Made by a program: the position numbers and the translations under genes | In this document: piece by piece, positions 1 to 9,770 of the stretch | Layout of the letters: each line of letters begins with the position of its first letter | Position numbering within the stretch: the first letter of the stretch is position 1 | Notes under the pieces: generated by a model | Databases searched by the model: none | Told to the model about the DNA's origin: nothing | What the model saw: the letters and a program-made list of their open reading frames with translations, nothing else | Assembly (NCBI RefSeq): GCF_013256625.1 | Contig: NZ_CP053908.1 | Coordinates: 3,100,001 to 3,164,000, forward strand | Direction of reading: 5' to 3' | Source of the DNA: Hymenobacter sp. BRD128 | GTDB taxonomy: Bacteria > Bacteroidota > Bacteroidia > Cytophagales > Hymenobacteraceae | DNA: 64,000 nucleotides

Positions 1-911
1 AAACCGAGCTGCGCCAGATGCAGCAGCGCATCGGCCAGAATATGCGCGTGGAGCGCCAGAAAACCAGCTTCCGGGCCAGCGAAGAAATGAACCGCCAGCT
101 TTTTGGCGAAAACTCGGCCTACGGCCGGCCCTTCGATGACGCCTCGTTCAACCAACTCACGGCCGCCGAGCTGCGCGCCTTTCACGCCACGGCTTACGCG
201 CCGGCCGGCGCCGAGATTTTTCTGAGCGGCGACGTGGCTGCCAGCGCCGCCGAGGTAGCCGCCGCGCTGGGCGCGTGGCAACCGGCCGCCGCTAGCCTAG
301 CGGTGGCGGGGGCTCCGGCCGCTAGCCCGGCCGCCGCGCCGGCTAGCCTGGTTACGGTGCCGGTCGAGGGCAGCATTCAGGCTTCGCTACGGGTGGGGCG
401 GCGCTGGCCGGCCCTCACCGAGGCCCAAACGCCCGAACTGCTGCTGCTGGTGAAGGTGCTGGGCGGCTACTTCGGCTCGCGCCTGATGCGCAACATCCGG
501 GAAGACAAGGGCTTTACTTACGGCATTCATGCCAGCGTGGTGGCTCGCGAGCAGGCGGCTTCGCTGGTTATTGGCACCGATGTGAACGGCGAGCAGGCCG
601 ACGCCACCCGCCAGGAAATCGCCTACGAGCTGACCCGCCTCCAAACTGAGCCGCTGGGCAGCGATGAGCTCGAAACCGTGAAAAATTTTACCATCGGCAA
701 GCTGCTGGGCGAAACTGCCACCGTGTTTGAGCAGGCCGACCGCTACCGCTACGTGGTGCTGCACGGCCTGCGCCCCGACTACTACGCCGAGTTGGTGCGC
801 CGCACCCAGGCCGCCACCGCCGCAGAGCTGCAAGCGCTGGCCCGCACTTACCTAAGCCCCGCCGATATGCTGACCGTGGTGGCGGGCGGCGCGGTGCCGC
901 AGCCTGCCTAG
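1..911 (+). CDS. M16 family zinc metallopeptidase, C-terminal part (5' end outside window)
   Basis: The reading frame is open from the first bases of the window, so the start lies upstream. The visible part matches the C-terminal half of an insulinase-like (M16) peptidase: a segment with YGRPFDDASFNQLTAAELRAF, then a middle-to-C-terminal domain with GGYFGSRLMRNIREDKGFTY, the usual non-catalytic M16 repeat containing the R-x-x-x-Y type substrate-binding region. The zinc motif HxxEH would be in the missing N-terminal half. In Bacteroidota these proteins usually come as periplasmic two-domain or paired subunits. It ends 69 bases before the convergent lipoprotein gene. The family assignment is firm; the substrate is unknown. 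Confidence 0.85.
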   Translation, partial: TELRQMQQRIGQNMRVERQKTSFRASEEMNRQLFGENSAYGRPFDDASFNQLTAAELRAFHATAYAPAGAEIFLSGDVAASAAEVAAALGAWQPAAASLAVAGAPAASPAAAPASLVTVPVEGSIQASLRVGRRWPALTEAQTPELLLLVKVLGGYFGSRLMRNIREDKGFTYGIHASVVAREQAASLVIGTDVNGEQADATRQEIAYELTRLQTEPLGSDELETVKNFTIGKLLGETATVFEQADRYRYVVLHGLRPDYYAELVRRTQAATAAELQALARTYLSPADMLTVVAGGAVPQPA

Positions 912-979
912 CCGCTGACCTTGAGCTTATTATAGCTTTGTCATGGCGCTCGCCACGACAAACATTGAATCACTATGCC

Positions 980-1921
980 CTACCGCGACAGGTTGGGGAT
1001 GCGGAACTGCACCCCCAGCGACGGGATAAACGTGACGCCCGAGAGCGAGGCAGTGCTGCCGTCGAGCAGCATGTAGTCGCCATAATTCTGATAGTAGATA
1101 CTCACGGCGGGCACTACGTACACGTATTTGTAGCCCAGCTTGAGGTTGAGAAACAGGCCGTAGGACGAGAAATTGCGGCTCTGGTTTTCGAGCGTGGGCA
1201 GCCGGCCGGTACCAGCGCGGTTATAAAGATTACTGGGCTGAAAACCATAGCTCACCCACGAGTGCGCGTATACGGCGCCGTAGCTGATGGCCCCGATGCT
1301 TTCCTCCGGCCCAAGCGACTGGCTGATAGTGAGCGGAATCAGAATGTCGTGGCGCGAGGCCGAGAGGCCCAGCAGGTTGTTGGCATCCGACAAAAACGGC
1401 AGGTTGGGTATCGACGCCCGCTGGATGGCGTATTGCAGCCCGATGCTGGCATAGGTAGTGCCACCAGCCGCCCCGCGCTCGGGGTTTTCGACCGAGCCGG
1501 TGGGGCCGAGCAGCTGGTACTGCGTATCGAACACGTGCGAGCCGAATGCAAACTTGTAGCCCACGTCGAGGCGCGGCACCACGCCGTAGCGGATGCTGAA
1601 GTCGGCGGTGGTTTGCAAGGGGTCAAGCAAATACGCCAGCGCCGCCGTTTGCAAGCTGCTTACCGAGCCCGAGTAGCGCACGGTGTCGCCGCTGGCAGCC
1701 CGGCCGCCGAGCTGGCTAGCCGCGCTTTTCACGGCCGAGCCAGCCTTGCTTAAAGGAGCCGAGCCCACGTTGAAGCCCTGGTTGTAGGCTAGCCGAAACT
1801 CGCCCTGCGGCGTTACCTTGCCCGAGGTAGTGATGCCGCGCGGCGCGGTGCAGGCCGTGGCCGCCAAAGCCAGCAGGGCTGCCGCCCGGCCCAACCAAAA
1901 AGTAGGTGCAGAAGTATGCAT
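980..1921 (-). CDS. putative outer-membrane lipoprotein of unknown function
   Basis: A 313-residue protein. The N-terminus has a hydrophobic stretch ending in LALAATAC, a plausible lipobox with Cys24 as the lipidated residue, so it is probably exported and lipid-anchored. The rest is rich in Gly, Ser, Tyr and alternating hydrophobic residues (for example LDVGYKFAFGSHVFDTQYQL and GLFLNLKLGYKYVYVVPAVS), the look of a small beta-barrel or beta-sandwich outer-membrane protein. I do not recognise a named family. It is convergent with the M16 peptidase gene and transcribed away from the glycosyltransferase gene at 2203. Confidence 0.7.
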   Translation of the reverse strand: MHTSAPTFWLGRAAALLALAATACTAPRGITTSGKVTPQGEFRLAYNQGFNVGSAPLSKAGSAVKSAASQLGGRAASGDTVRYSGSVSSLQTAALAYLLDPLQTTADFSIRYGVVPRLDVGYKFAFGSHVFDTQYQLLGPTGSVENPERGAAGGTTYASIGLQYAIQRASIPNLPFLSDANNLLGLSASRHDILIPLTISQSLGPEESIGAISYGAVYAHSWVSYGFQPSNLYNRAGTGRLPTLENQSRNFSSYGLFLNLKLGYKYVYVVPAVSIYYQNYGDYMLLDGSTASLSGVTFIPSLGVQFRIPNLSR

Positions 1922-2154
1922 ATAAGCAACAAGAAAAACGGGAGCGAGGCCGAAGCTACCGCCGCGCTGTACGAAAACCGGGCCAACCCCGCCGCCGCGC
2001 CCTGGCCGGCCACCGCCAGGCCGGCCGGGCTTTAAACTGCCGAGCTACTGGCTAGCGTATACCAGGAGGCATTTTTTTCGCTGCCAGCAATGGCGCCAGG
2101 ACTATTACGCGGGGCGTGGCTAGCCTGGGCCGGCCGCTGCCTGCGCTTCGGCAG

Positions 2155-2162
2155 TAGCTTGC
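2155..2162 (+). promoter_or_regulatory. candidate -7 box (TAGCTTGC) for the 2203 glycosyltransferase gene
   Basis: The octamer TAGCTTGC lies 40 bases before the ATG. It resembles the Bacteroidota -7 element TAnnTTTG with two differences, but the same TAnCTTGC form recurs before the genes at 41912 and 58712. No clear -33 TTG is seen. Confidence 0.3.
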
Positions 2163-2202
2163 CGCTCTTCCCGCCTCATTCTTAACTTCTACTCTTCCTT
2201 AA

Positions 2203-3260
2203 ATGACCATTCTCTACGGCGTGCCGGGCGAGGGCCTCGGCCACGCCACGCGCAGCAAAGTTCTCATTGCCTGGCTCTTGGCGCAGGGCCACGAGGTGCG
2301 CGTGGTGAGCAGCTCGCGGGCCTTTACCTTGCTCGATAAGACGTTTCCGGGTCGGGTGCTCGAAATCAAAGGCTTTCACCTGGCCTATAAAAAGCTCACG
2401 GTGTCGAAGTCGCGCACGCTGGGCCTCACGCTGCGCACGGCGCCCGAGGCGCTGCAAACCAACTTCTGGCAATACCGGCAGCTGCTGCACGGTTTCCGGC
2501 CCGAGGTGGTGATTTCCGATTTTGAGTCATTCAGCTACTTTTTTGCCAAGTTCTTACGGGTGCCGGTTATCAGCATTGATAACATGCAGATTATCAGCCG
2601 CGCCCGCCTCGATGTAACTATACCGAGTGCCGAGCGCGAGCACTACGACCTGGCCCGCTACCTGGTGCGAGCCAAGCTGCCGCGCGCCCGGCACTACCTC
2701 ATTACCACATTTTTTGAGCTGCCGCTGCGCCCGCGCTACGCCGAGCGCACCACGCTGGTGCCCAGTATTATCCGGCCCGAAATTCAGGCTAGCCAGCCTA
2801 CCAGGGGCGACTACGTGCTGGTGTACCAGTCGGCCACTACGCAAGCCGATTTGACTGACATCTTGCAGCAAATGCCGGAACAGGAATTCCGGGTCTACGG
2901 CTTCAATAAAGATGAGGCGCACGGCAACGTGCTGCTGCGGTCCTTCTCCGAGGCGGGCTTTATCGCCGAGCTGGCAGGCTGCCGGGCGGTGCTCACCAAC
3001 GGCGGCTTTTCGCTGATTTCGGAGGCAGTGTACCTGCACAAGCCAGTGTGCGCGGTGCCTATTCCGGCCCAGTTTGAGCAGTGGCTGAACGCGGCCGAGA
3101 TTGAAAAGCGCGGCTACGGCCGGCATTTTGAGGCCATTACGCCGGAAAATGTGCAGGCTTTTCTGGCCGGGCTGCCGCAATTTGAGGCGGCGCTGGCTAG
3201 CTACCAGCAAGCTGGCAACGAGGTGCTGTTTGCGAGGCTAGCCGAGCTGCTGGCCGAGGT

Positions 3261-3264
<4 letters not shown>
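2203..3264 (+). CDS. MJ1255/VC2487-type glycosyltransferase (GT-B fold)
   Basis: A 353-residue protein that opens with MTILYGVPGEGLGHATRSKV, the Gly-rich N-terminal loop of GT-B enzymes related to MurG and UDP-glycosyltransferases. The C-terminal half carries the donor-binding signature region GCRAVLTNGGFSLISEAVYL followed by KPVCAVPIPAQFEQ, equivalent to the 'TxGGxxxxxEa...P.Q.EQ' block of this class. No signal peptide or membrane segment, so it is probably cytoplasmic or peripheral. The length fits the family often annotated as TIGR00661. Its stop codon lies inside the left arm of an inverted-repeat element (3261-3370). The acceptor and donor sugars cannot be told from the sequence. Confidence 0.75.
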
Positions 3265-4683
<1,419 letters not shown>

Positions 4684-4698
4684 CTTGCGGTGAGTTGA

Positions 4699-4806
4699 AA
4701 AAGAACGTCCTGCTGAACCTGGCGAAGCATCTCTGGAGCGCCGTTAGAATTGCTAACCGGCCGAGCTGCTTCACTTTGCAGACGGTAGTAAGCAGGACGT
4801 TCTTTT
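4699..4806. repeat. inverted-repeat element, degenerate relative of the 11722-11824 element
   Basis: Arms 4699-4714 and 4791-4806 are perfect 16-base reverse complements (AAAAGAACGTCCTGCT). The left side continues with ...GCGAAGCATCTCT, matching the pattern of the 11722 element (AAGAACGTCATGCTGA...CGAAGCATCTCT) with several substitutions. It lies 15 bases after the enolase stop and ends in TTTT, so it may also serve as a transcription terminator. Confidence 0.6.
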
Positions 4807-4830
4807 GTATTTAATAACCCTAGTTGAAAG

Positions 4831-5148
4831 ATGCAGCTCCCCGCCCTACTTAGCCCCGTGCTGCGCGTGCTGCGCAATTTCTACTTCCTCACGGCCGTCG
4901 GCTTTGTGGTGTGGATGACCGTGTTCGACTCCAACGACCTGGGCAAGCAGTACGATATGTACCACAAGTGGCGCGAGCTGCGGGCCGAAAAAGAGTATTA
5001 CGAAGCCAATATTGAGAGCGTGAAAAAGGACCGCGCCGAACTCCTGAGCTCGCCGGCGCTGCTCGAAAAGTTTGCCCGCGAAAAGTACCTCATGAAGCGC
5101 CCCGGCGAGGACGTATTCGTGCTGGTACCTAAGGAAACCGAGAACTAG
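4831..5148 (+). CDS. FtsB/DivIC-family septum formation initiator protein
   Basis: A 105-residue bitopic membrane protein: a short cytoplasmic N-terminus, one hydrophobic segment at about residues 14-31 (FYFLTAVGFVVWMTVF), then a charged predicted coiled coil (about 38-75) and the conserved FAREKYLMKRPGEDVFVLVP tail typical of Bacteroidota FtsB/DivIC proteins. The family links FtsQ and FtsL in the divisome. Location directly after enolase is the same arrangement seen for ftsB in many bacteria (established knowledge). A terminator hairpin follows at 5181. Confidence 0.85.
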   Translation: MQLPALLSPVLRVLRNFYFLTAVGFVVWMTVFDSNDLGKQYDMYHKWRELRAEKEYYEANIESVKKDRAELLSSPALLEKFAREKYLMKRPGEDVFVLVPKETEN

Positions 5149-5180
5149 CCCCGCGCGGGCTTGCCCCTGCCCTACCCAAC

Positions 5181-5214
5181 AACGCCCGCTATTTTGCAAT
5201 AGCGGGCGTTTTGC
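5181..5214 (+). terminator. intrinsic terminator after the FtsB/DivIC gene
   Basis: 13-base perfect stem AACGCCCGCTATT (5181-5193) and its complement (5198-5210) with a 4-base loop, followed by TTTT-containing sequence. Confidence 0.85.
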
Positions 5215-5274
5215 ATGGCGCACTACCCATACCCTAGCCAGCAAGCAGCAGGCCTTGCTGCGCTACTTTTGGCC

Positions 5275-5712
5275 ATGCCCAGGCTATTATTTCGTATTGT
5301 GCCGCCAGGCCAGTGGCCCGGCTGGGGAATGGTGCTGGGGCTATTGCTGGGTGCGCAGCCGGCGGCGCCCACCCAGCCGCAGGTAGCCCGGCGCTTTTTG
5401 CTGGAAATACTACGGGCCGACTACCCGGCCGCTTACCGCCGGCTAGCCCCCGAGGTGCGGGCGGCCGTGCCACTACCGACCTTTGAGGCGGCGGCCCGGC
5501 CGCTGTGGCAGCAGGGCCAGGCGCGGGGGCCGGCCATCGAGCTCTACCAAATCGGGACGCGGCTAGGTGGCGCCCGGCGGCCCAACCAGTGGTTTTGCCG
5601 CTTTGCCTTTGCCGGCGACTCGGCACGGCGCCCGCCACCGGTGCTGCTCGAAGTGCTGTTTCGCGACACTACGGCGCGGGCCGTGCTGGGCTTTGGACTG
5701 CGGCGGCGCTAG
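5275..5712 (+). CDS. small exported protein of unknown function
   Basis: I do not recognise a named family with certainty. The frame runs from an ATG at 5215, but that codon sits four bases after a terminator stem, so I prefer the ATG at 5275, giving 145 residues beginning MPRLLFRIVPPG. A hydrophobic stretch (WGMVLGLLLGAQPAAP) ends in a possible signal-peptidase site. The mature part (RRFLLEILRADYPAAYRRLAPEVRAAV... and a later FRFA/LLEVLF pair of strands) has the layout of small NTF2-like or DUF3887-like folds, which is only a guess. Its 3' end overlaps the convergent DUF2490 gene by 4 bases. Confidence 0.5.
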   Translation: MPRLLFRIVPPGQWPGWGMVLGLLLGAQPAAPTQPQVARRFLLEILRADYPAAYRRLAPEVRAAVPLPTFEAAARPLWQQGQARGPAIELYQIGTRLGGARRPNQWFCRFAFAGDSARRPPPVLLEVLFRDTTARAVLGFGLRRR

Positions 5713-6509
5713 TTGGCGTGGGCTTTCGTAAAGTCCAGGTTATAAGCCACATTGAGCCGGAAGCCGTTGTTGTTTTCGAATACGGGCCGGCCGGTGGCCT
5801 CGTCCAGGGTATCGTGCTGGGTCCACTGATTCAAGTAGTTTAGCTCCAATTGAAAATTTTTGGTGAACTGGTGCCCTAGCCCACCCGAAAGCCGGTTTTG
5901 GTTGAACACATTCTGGCCCACATTCGGCCCGAAGCTGATGAACAGCTCGTCGAAGAACGTTACGTACCACTCGTGGTCGTCGAGGGTGGCGCCTTGCAGT
6001 GGCACCTGGCCGGCCAGCTGGTAGCGGGCGCGGTTCTGGTACTGCCAGCTGGCTACCTCGGTGGGCCGGGCGGGGTCGAGCAGGCCTAGCCAGCGCTGCT
6101 CTAGGCGCAGGCGATGCGTCAGGTGCAGCCGGGCGTAATCGGCCCCGAAGGTTACGTCTTCATATACCCGGTGTTCGGGCGTGGGCTGGCCCAGCTCGGC
6201 AGTAGGATAGCGGCCATAGGGGTAGGTGACGAAATACGTGTAGCCACCGCCCAGCTGCACGTCTTTAGCCAGGCCATACACGCCGCCCAGGCGCAACAGC
6301 AATTGCTGCGGGTGGCCGCCAGCCTGCACGCGGCGCCACTGCGCCTCGGTGTGCACGGCCCACTTGGCTGCCACCTGGTGGTCAGCGCTATAAGTAAACC
6401 ACGCCAGCGTATTATGGTCAATCAGACGGGTGGTTTGGGCGGCAGCGGGCGCGGCGAGGGCTAGCCAGGCCAGCGACGCAGGCAACACAAAACGCAGGGA
6501 AGTATTCAT
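5709..6509 (-). CDS. DUF2490 outer-membrane protein
   Basis: 266 residues with a clear signal peptide (LPASLAWLALAAPAAAQ). The body has alternating beta-strand patterning, with the DUF2490 hallmarks: W-F-x-Y near the N-terminus (NTLAWFTYSADHQ), HTEAQWRRVQAG, RLRLEQRWLG in the centre, WYVTFFDELFISFGPN near the end and a final RLNVAYNLDF strand. The family is a predicted small outer-membrane beta-barrel with no established role. It is the last gene of a minus-strand run from mltG; the gap to anmK is 30 bases, so it may be cotranscribed. Confidence 0.8.
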   Translation of the reverse strand: MNTSLRFVLPASLAWLALAAPAAAQTTRLIDHNTLAWFTYSADHQVAAKWAVHTEAQWRRVQAGGHPQQLLLRLGGVYGLAKDVQLGGGYTYFVTYPYGRYPTAELGQPTPEHRVYEDVTFGADYARLHLTHRLRLEQRWLGLLDPARPTEVASWQYQNRARYQLAGQVPLQGATLDDHEWYVTFFDELFISFGPNVGQNVFNQNRLSGGLGHQFTKNFQLELNYLNQWTQHDTLDEATGRPVFENNNGFRLNVAYNLDFTKAHAN

Positions 6510-6539
6510 TTTCTCTTCACCTACGTTTTTTTCGGGTGC

Positions 6540-7703
6540 TTAGCCGGGCAGCGAGATTTTGCCCAGGCCGAGAGTCGAGTTTCCGGCCAGCGTTTCGTTG
6601 GCCAGCACGGCAAACAGCACGGCCTCCTTCGCATCGGGTGGCACGCCCGCCGCCGCAGTGCTGAGCAGGCGGCTGGCGGGCAGGTAGCGGGCCAGCGCGG
6701 CCAGCAGGGTCGCATTGTGAGCGCCGCCGCCGCTTACCAATAGTTCGGCCGCGTAGGGTGGCCCCAGGTAGTGGCGCACCGCCTGGGCCACCGCACTGGC
6801 CGTCAGTTCGACAAGCGTGGCCAGCAGGTCGGGGGCCGCGAGGCTTTCGGTGTTGGTTTGGCGCTGATTTTCGGCCAGGTAGGCAGGCGAGAAAAGCTCC
6901 GGCCCGGTGGTTTTAGGAAAAGGCTCCCTGAAAAACGGGTGGCTGCGCAGCGCGGCCAGCAGCCCGGCGTGGGGCTGGCCCTGCGCCGCCCGCCGCCCGC
7001 CCGCATCGTAGGGCTGGCCGGGGTAGTGCTGGCGCACCACGTAGTCGAGCAGCGTGTTGGCCGGGCCGGTGTCGGTGGCCTGGGCGGGGCCGCCATCGGC
7101 GGGCAGCAGCGTAAAGTTGGCAATGCCCCCTAGGTTGAGCAGCAGGCGATTAACCCCGGCTTTTCGAAACAGCAGCTCGTCGGCAAATGGGGCTAGCGGC
7201 GCGCCTTCGTAGCCCGCGGCCACGTGCTTTTGCCGAAAATCGGAGAGCGTGAGAATGCCCGTGAGCCGGGCCAAGTGGTCGCCGTCGCCGATTTGCAGGG
7301 TGGCGTGGTGGGCAAAATCGGCGCGGCCGTGCTGGTGGCGCGGCGCGTGCCAGATGGTTTGGCCGTGGCTGGCCAGCACATCTACGTCGGCGGGGGCTAG
7401 CCCCCATCGTGCCAAACAGGCAAGCACCAGTTCGGCATGGCGGCGGGCCACTTCGGCATTCAGCACAACCACGTCTTCGAGCTGCACCGTGGGCTGGCTA
7501 ATGGCCCGCAGCCGCTGCTGAAAATCAGCTTCGTAAGGCACCATAGCAAACTGCTCCAGCACTACTTGCAGGCTAGCCCCGTGGCCGGTGCAGTGGCACA
7601 GCGCCACATCGAGGCCATCGAGCGAGGTGCCCGACATGAGGCCGATGATGCGGCGGCTGGGCTGCGCGGCCACGGCCGCCAGGCGGGCTAGCTGGGGGTT
7701 CAT
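6540..7703 (-). CDS. anmK: anhydro-N-acetylmuramic acid kinase
   Basis: Phosphorylates and opens 1,6-anhydro-MurNAc to MurNAc-6-phosphate, a step of peptidoglycan recycling. 387 residues, a normal size. The ATP-binding GLMSGTSLDGLD loop is at about residues 21-32, followed by LASHGQTIWH, LNLGGIANFTLL, ATDTGPANTLLDY and ELLVSGGGAHNATLL, all family signatures. The start overlaps the stop of the upstream MazG-like gene by 4 bases (ATGA-type), implying translational coupling. With mltG, which makes anhydro ends, three genes upstream, the cluster links production and reuse of anhydro-muropeptides. Confidence 0.95.
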   Translation of the reverse strand: MNPQLARLAAVAAQPSRRIIGLMSGTSLDGLDVALCHCTGHGASLQVVLEQFAMVPYEADFQQRLRAISQPTVQLEDVVVLNAEVARRHAELVLACLARWGLAPADVDVLASHGQTIWHAPRHQHGRADFAHHATLQIGDGDHLARLTGILTLSDFRQKHVAAGYEGAPLAPFADELLFRKAGVNRLLLNLGGIANFTLLPADGGPAQATDTGPANTLLDYVVRQHYPGQPYDAGGRRAAQGQPHAGLLAALRSHPFFREPFPKTTGPELFSPAYLAENQRQTNTESLAAPDLLATLVELTASAVAQAVRHYLGPPYAAELLVSGGGAHNATLLAALARYLPASRLLSTAAAGVPPDAKEAVLFAVLANETLAGNSTLGLGKISLPG

Positions 7704-8056
7704 ACAGTGGTGGGGGCCGGTGTTTCGCCGCTGGCTAGCTTGGGATTGTCGCGGTGGCGGGTGGCATCGCGCTGAGTTTTTTTAGCCAGGTTGCGGGCCA
7801 GCGCCTCGGTGAGGTCGGTGCCCGTTTGGTTGGCTAGGCAGATGAGCACGAATAACACGTCGGCCAACTCGTCACCGAGCTCGCGGCCCTCGTCCGACTT
7901 CTTAAATGACTGCTCGCCGTATTGCCGGGCAATGAGGCGGGCCACTTCGCCTACTTCCTCGGTGAGGATGGCCATGTTGGTCAGCTCGCTGAAATAGCGC
8001 ACGCCGGTGGTTTTTATCCACTCATCGACGGTGGCCTGGGCCTGGGCTAGGGTCAT
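7700..8056 (-). CDS. MazG-like nucleotide pyrophosphohydrolase
   Basis: 118 residues, the size of the short all-alpha NTP pyrophosphatases. The Mg-binding motif is visible as EEVGEVARLI (EExxE) followed by ELGDELADVLFVLICLA (ExxD). Such enzymes hydrolyse non-canonical or excess NTPs/dNTPs to monophosphates. It starts 12 bases after the dtd stop and overlaps anmK by 4 bases, so the three form one transcription unit. Substrate preference cannot be read from the sequence. Confidence 0.88.
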   Translation of the reverse strand: MTLAQAQATVDEWIKTTGVRYFSELTNMAILTEEVGEVARLIARQYGEQSFKKSDEGRELGDELADVLFVLICLANQTGTDLTEALARNLAKKTQRDATRHRDNPKLASGETPAPTTV

Positions 8057-8068
8057 ATTTGAAGCAAA

Positions 8069-8518
8069 TCAGGGGGTGGGCGAATCCAGAATAATCGTTA
8101 CCGGGCCATCATTGAGCAGGCGCACCTGCATATCGGCCCCGAAGATGCCGGTGGGCACCGGCTGGCCCAGCTCCTGGGTCACCAGGGCCACAAAGCGCTC
8201 GTAAAGGGGTTCGGCCACGGCCGGCGCCGCCGCCCCAATGTAGCTGGGGCGGTTGCCCTTGCGCGCATCGGCCAGCAAGGTGAACTGGCTCACTACCAGT
8301 ACCTGGCCGCCTACATCGCGCACGCTGCGGTTCATCTGGCCGTTGTCGTCGTTGAAGATGCGCAGGCCCACCAGCTTGCGCGCCAGCCAGGCCAGGGCGG
8401 CTTCGTCGTCGGTGGGCGCGCAGCCGGCCAGCACCAGCAAGCCGGGACCAATCTGACCGGTGATGGCGCTATCGACCGTGACGGAGGCTTCGCGGACGCG
8501 CTGAATAACGAGGCGCAT
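8069..8518 (-). CDS. dtd: D-aminoacyl-tRNA deacylase
   Basis: Removes D-amino acids (and glycine from tRNA-Ala) mischarged on tRNA. I chose the ATG at 8518, giving 149 residues starting MRLVIQRVREASVTVD, the standard Dtd N-terminus; the frame extends to 8608 but those 30 residues (Cys- and Asn-rich) look non-coding. The two signature motifs are present: SQFTLLADARKGNRPSY and the Gly-cisPro-type NDGPVTIILDSP near the C-terminus. It lies between mltG (94 bases upstream) and the MazG-like gene (12 bases). Confidence 0.95.
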   Translation of the reverse strand: MRLVIQRVREASVTVDSAITGQIGPGLLVLAGCAPTDDEAALAWLARKLVGLRIFNDDNGQMNRSVRDVGGQVLVVSQFTLLADARKGNRPSYIGAAAPAVAEPLYERFVALVTQELGQPVPTGIFGADMQVRLLNDGPVTIILDSPTP

Positions 8519-8612
8519 ATGATGATTTTTATTTATTGATTGCCAATTGTTTGTCCTTGCGCAACATTCTGCGCATAAAGCAGAGATGGAGCGCGGCAAG
8601 GACAGCAAAGGC

Positions 8613-9707
8613 CTAGCGTTTGATTTTTAAGCTATCCAAATGATGCTGAAAGCGGCGGGCAAAGGCCTTGTGCTGGGCAAAGGTTACGCTGAAATCGGAG
8701 AAGCCGCTGCCATCGGGGCGGGCGCAGAAGAACACGAAGTTGTGGTGCGCCGGGCGCAGCACGGCATCGAGCGCCTGCGGGAAGGGCGTGGTGATGGGGC
8801 CGGGCGGCAGGCCCTTGTGGCGATAGGTATTGTAGGGCGAATCGACTTTCTTGTCCACGTTGAGCACGCGCTTGCGGGTGCCCAGGCCGTGCAGGGGCCA
8901 CAGCAGCGTGGGGTCGGCCTGCAGGGGCTGGCCCCGGCGCAGGCGGTTGAGGTACACACCCGCGATGAGCGGCCGGTCGGTGGGCTGGGCCGTTTCGCGC
9001 TGCACGATGCTGGCCAGCACGGCCACCTGCACGGGGCTCATCCGCAAGGAATCGGCCTGGGCCAGCCGCTGCGCATTCCAGAAGCGCCGGTGCCGCGCCG
9101 CCACCGAATCGAGAAATAGTGGTGCCGACGTAGGCCAGAATAGCCGCAGCGTGCCCGGAATAAACAACGTGCGCACGGTGGCCGTGTCAAGGCCGTAGCG
9201 GCTCAGCAGGTAAGTATTATCCGTCAGTAGCTTATGCAGCTGTACTGTGTCAATAGTCAGCTGGCAGCCGGCCTGGCGCGGCAGCTGCGGCAGGTAATGA
9301 AACGGCTTCAGGGTGAAGGCCAGCGTATCCTGCCGGCCGCTTTCGAGCAGGTGCAGCAGGTCGAGGTTGCCCAGGCCAGCGGGCAGCGTGTAGCGGCCGG
9401 GCTGCACCGGGTGGGCCGCCGTGCCGAAGCCGCGCCAGCGCGCCACGCGGGCAAAATCCTGGGGCCTAGCCAGCAGGCCCGGCTGGCGCAGCGAGTCGAG
9501 CACGGCCGTCAGCCCCACGCCGCGCCGGACGTAGAGGTAGGCCGGGCCATCGACGGCAGCGGGCACGTTGGCCCGATACAGAAAATGCCAGGCCAGCGCG
9601 GCCCCGCTAGCCAGCAGCCCCAGCAGCACGGCGGCCACCGCCAGCCCCGCCCGGCGCGGGCGCGGCGCAGCGGGCAGCGAAGGAGGCATGGGCTGAGGTT
9701 CGGTCAT
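8613..9707 (-). CDS. mltG: endolytic transglycosylase MltG
   Basis: Inner-membrane lytic transglycosylase that cleaves nascent glycan strands, leaving 1,6-anhydro-MurNAc ends. From the ATG at 9707 it has 364 residues; a longer frame to 9764 starts upstream of the -7 box at 9747-9754 and so is unlikely. One membrane segment (LAVAAVLLGLLASGAALAW, about 22-40), a LysM-like region, then the YceG domain with the catalytic glutamate in ASIVQRETAQ and the GVYLNRLRRGQPLQADPT, YNTYRHKGLPPGPI signatures. First gene of the dtd-mazG-anmK run. Confidence 0.95.
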   Translation of the reverse strand: MTEPQPMPPSLPAAPRPRRAGLAVAAVLLGLLASGAALAWHFLYRANVPAAVDGPAYLYVRRGVGLTAVLDSLRQPGLLARPQDFARVARWRGFGTAAHPVQPGRYTLPAGLGNLDLLHLLESGRQDTLAFTLKPFHYLPQLPRQAGCQLTIDTVQLHKLLTDNTYLLSRYGLDTATVRTLFIPGTLRLFWPTSAPLFLDSVAARHRRFWNAQRLAQADSLRMSPVQVAVLASIVQRETAQPTDRPLIAGVYLNRLRRGQPLQADPTLLWPLHGLGTRKRVLNVDKKVDSPYNTYRHKGLPPGPITTPFPQALDAVLRPAHHNFVFFCARPDGSGFSDFSVTFAQHKAFARRFQHHLDSLKIKR

Positions 9708-9746
9708 GCAGTCGGCAAAAAGCGGGTCGGCGGCCCGCGCATCTGC

Positions 9747-9754
9747 CAAAATTA
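9747..9754 (-). promoter_or_regulatory. -7 box (TAATTTTG) for mltG operon
   Basis: TAATTTTG on the minus strand matches TAnnTTTG and lies 39 bases before the chosen mltG ATG (9707). It decides between the two possible starts of mltG. No convincing -33 TTG. Confidence 0.5.
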
Positions 9755-9770
9755 ACGCTGCCACCCAGCA

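Noticed and set aside
938..1753. A 271-codon open frame on the plus strand
   Set aside because: It lies opposite the lipoprotein gene, has no signal or domain and an Arg/His/Gly-rich composition typical of antisense frames in GC-rich genes. Many similar frames across the window were dropped for the same reason.
1922..2154. A possible small gene or RNA between the lipoprotein and glycosyltransferase genes
   Set aside because: Only short frames and a GGCCGGCC palindrome pair (2004-2026) are seen; nothing that would support a gene or structured RNA.
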